A stretch of DNA of 5,380 bases from an uncultured Clostridia bacterium (GTDB taxonomy: Bacteria > Bacillota > Clostridia > Oscillospirales > Oscillospiraceae), in assembly GCA_945926565.1 (NCBI GenBank), contig CAMELY010000101.1, positions 1 to 5,380 on the forward strand, given 5' to 3'. This document shows, piece after piece, positions 5,091 through 5,380 of this stretch. The notes under the pieces are model-generated. The model did not search any database and was not told where the DNA came from. It saw only the letters and a list, made by a program, of their open reading frames with translations. The translations under genes were made by a program, and so were the position numbers. The number at the start of each line of letters is the position of its first letter. Positions within the stretch are counted from its first letter, which is position 1.

Positions 5091-5380
5091 ATGCCCCGGG
5101 AGCGCAGGTACTGCTTGACCATGAGGGCCACCTTAAAGGTGATGGCGTCGTCAAACTCCCGCAGATCCAGGCCGGTGAGCTTTTTGATCTTCTCCAGCCG
5201 GTAAACCAGGGTGTTCCGGTGGACGAACAGCTTTCGGGCGGTCTCAGAGACGTTCAGATTGTTCTCGAAGAACTTGTTGATGGTGAACAGGGTCTCCTGA
5301 TCCAGGGCGTCGATGGGGTTCTTCTTAAAGACCTCCTGGAGGAACATCTCGCACAGGGTGGTGGGCAGCTGATAGATCAG
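5081..5380 (-). CDS. PucR/CdaR-type helix-turn-helix regulator, C-terminal part
   Basis: Partial gene: the frame stays open to the right edge, so the start is outside the window and 99 residues are visible (LIYQLPTTLCEMFL... to RSRGIKS). The C-terminal helix-turn-helix is clear: a helix with TLFTINKFFENNLNVSETARKL, then FVHRNTLVYRLEKIKKLTGLDLREFDDAITFKVALMV, the highly conserved recognition-helix region of the PucR/CdaR (sugar-diacid-type) family. Full members have long N-terminal sensing domains, so the effector cannot be judged. The ATG at 5347 is internal, because in-frame family-like sequence (LPTTLCEMFL) continues upstream. The gene is separated from ftsE by its own terminator, so neighbourhood alone does not make it a regulator of cell division. 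Confidence 0.88.
   Translation of the reverse strand: MIYQLPTTLCEMFLQEVFKKNPIDALDQETLFTINKFFENNLNVSETARKLFVHRNTLVYRLEKIKKLTGLDLREFDDAITFKVALMVKQYLRSRGIKS

Noticed and set aside
5081..5347. A complete 88-residue regulator starting at the ATG at 5347
   Set aside because: In-frame sequence typical of the PucR/CdaR family continues to the window edge, so the gene is a truncated view of a longer protein.

Overview
This is an ordinary core-chromosome segment in which every convincing gene lies on the minus strand. It reads right to left as (1) the C-terminal end of a PucR/CdaR-type helix-turn-helix regulator, (2) an ftsE-ftsX-peptidoglycan hydrolase operon, and (3) a two-gene operon of an Lrp/AsnC-family regulator and a class I PLP-dependent aminotransferase. 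The GC-rich codon third positions, AGGAGG-type ribosome binding sites, sigma-A-like promoters, Rho-independent terminators and the protein sequences suggest a GC-rich member of the Clostridia, perhaps the gut Oscillospiraceae (Flavonifractor/Oscillibacter-like). That placement is inference; no marker gene is present.

Right part (4213-5380). The regulator fragment ends at 5081 and is followed by a strong 14-bp-stem terminator. An exact-consensus promoter (TTGACA, 17-bp spacer, TATAAT) then drives ftsE. ftsE overlaps ftsX. After ftsX, a 13-nt gap holding a clear ribosome binding site leads into a secreted coiled-coil/NlpC-P60 protein. The operon closes with a terminator 21 nt after the last stop codon.

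Function of the cell-wall operon. By analogy with FtsEX-CwlO (Bacillus), FtsEX-PcsB (Streptococcus) and FtsEX-EnvC (E. coli), the FtsE ATPase and FtsX membrane protein probably transmit ATP hydrolysis across the membrane. This would activate the coiled-coil hydrolase for septal or lateral wall cleavage. The hydrolase has an uncommon linker: a coiled coil, then an alternating Glu/Arg stretch resembling a single alpha-helix, then a Pro-Asp-Thr repeat, then the catalytic domain. The usual third catalytic residue of the NlpC/P60 triad appears to be Ser rather than His/Asn/Gln.

Left part (22-1763). The Lrp/AsnC regulator gene has a good promoter, and a perfect 15-bp inverted repeat sits over the predicted transcription start, a plausible autoregulatory operator. 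Its stop codon overlaps the aminotransferase start (ATGA), so the two are almost certainly translationally coupled. The regulator probably senses an amino acid handled by the aminotransferase, but the ligand cannot be read from the sequence.

I see no mobile element, CRISPR array, tRNA, rRNA or clearly new system. The points most worth following up are the hydrolase linker and active site, the candidate operators, and short inverted repeats around the ftsE promoter.
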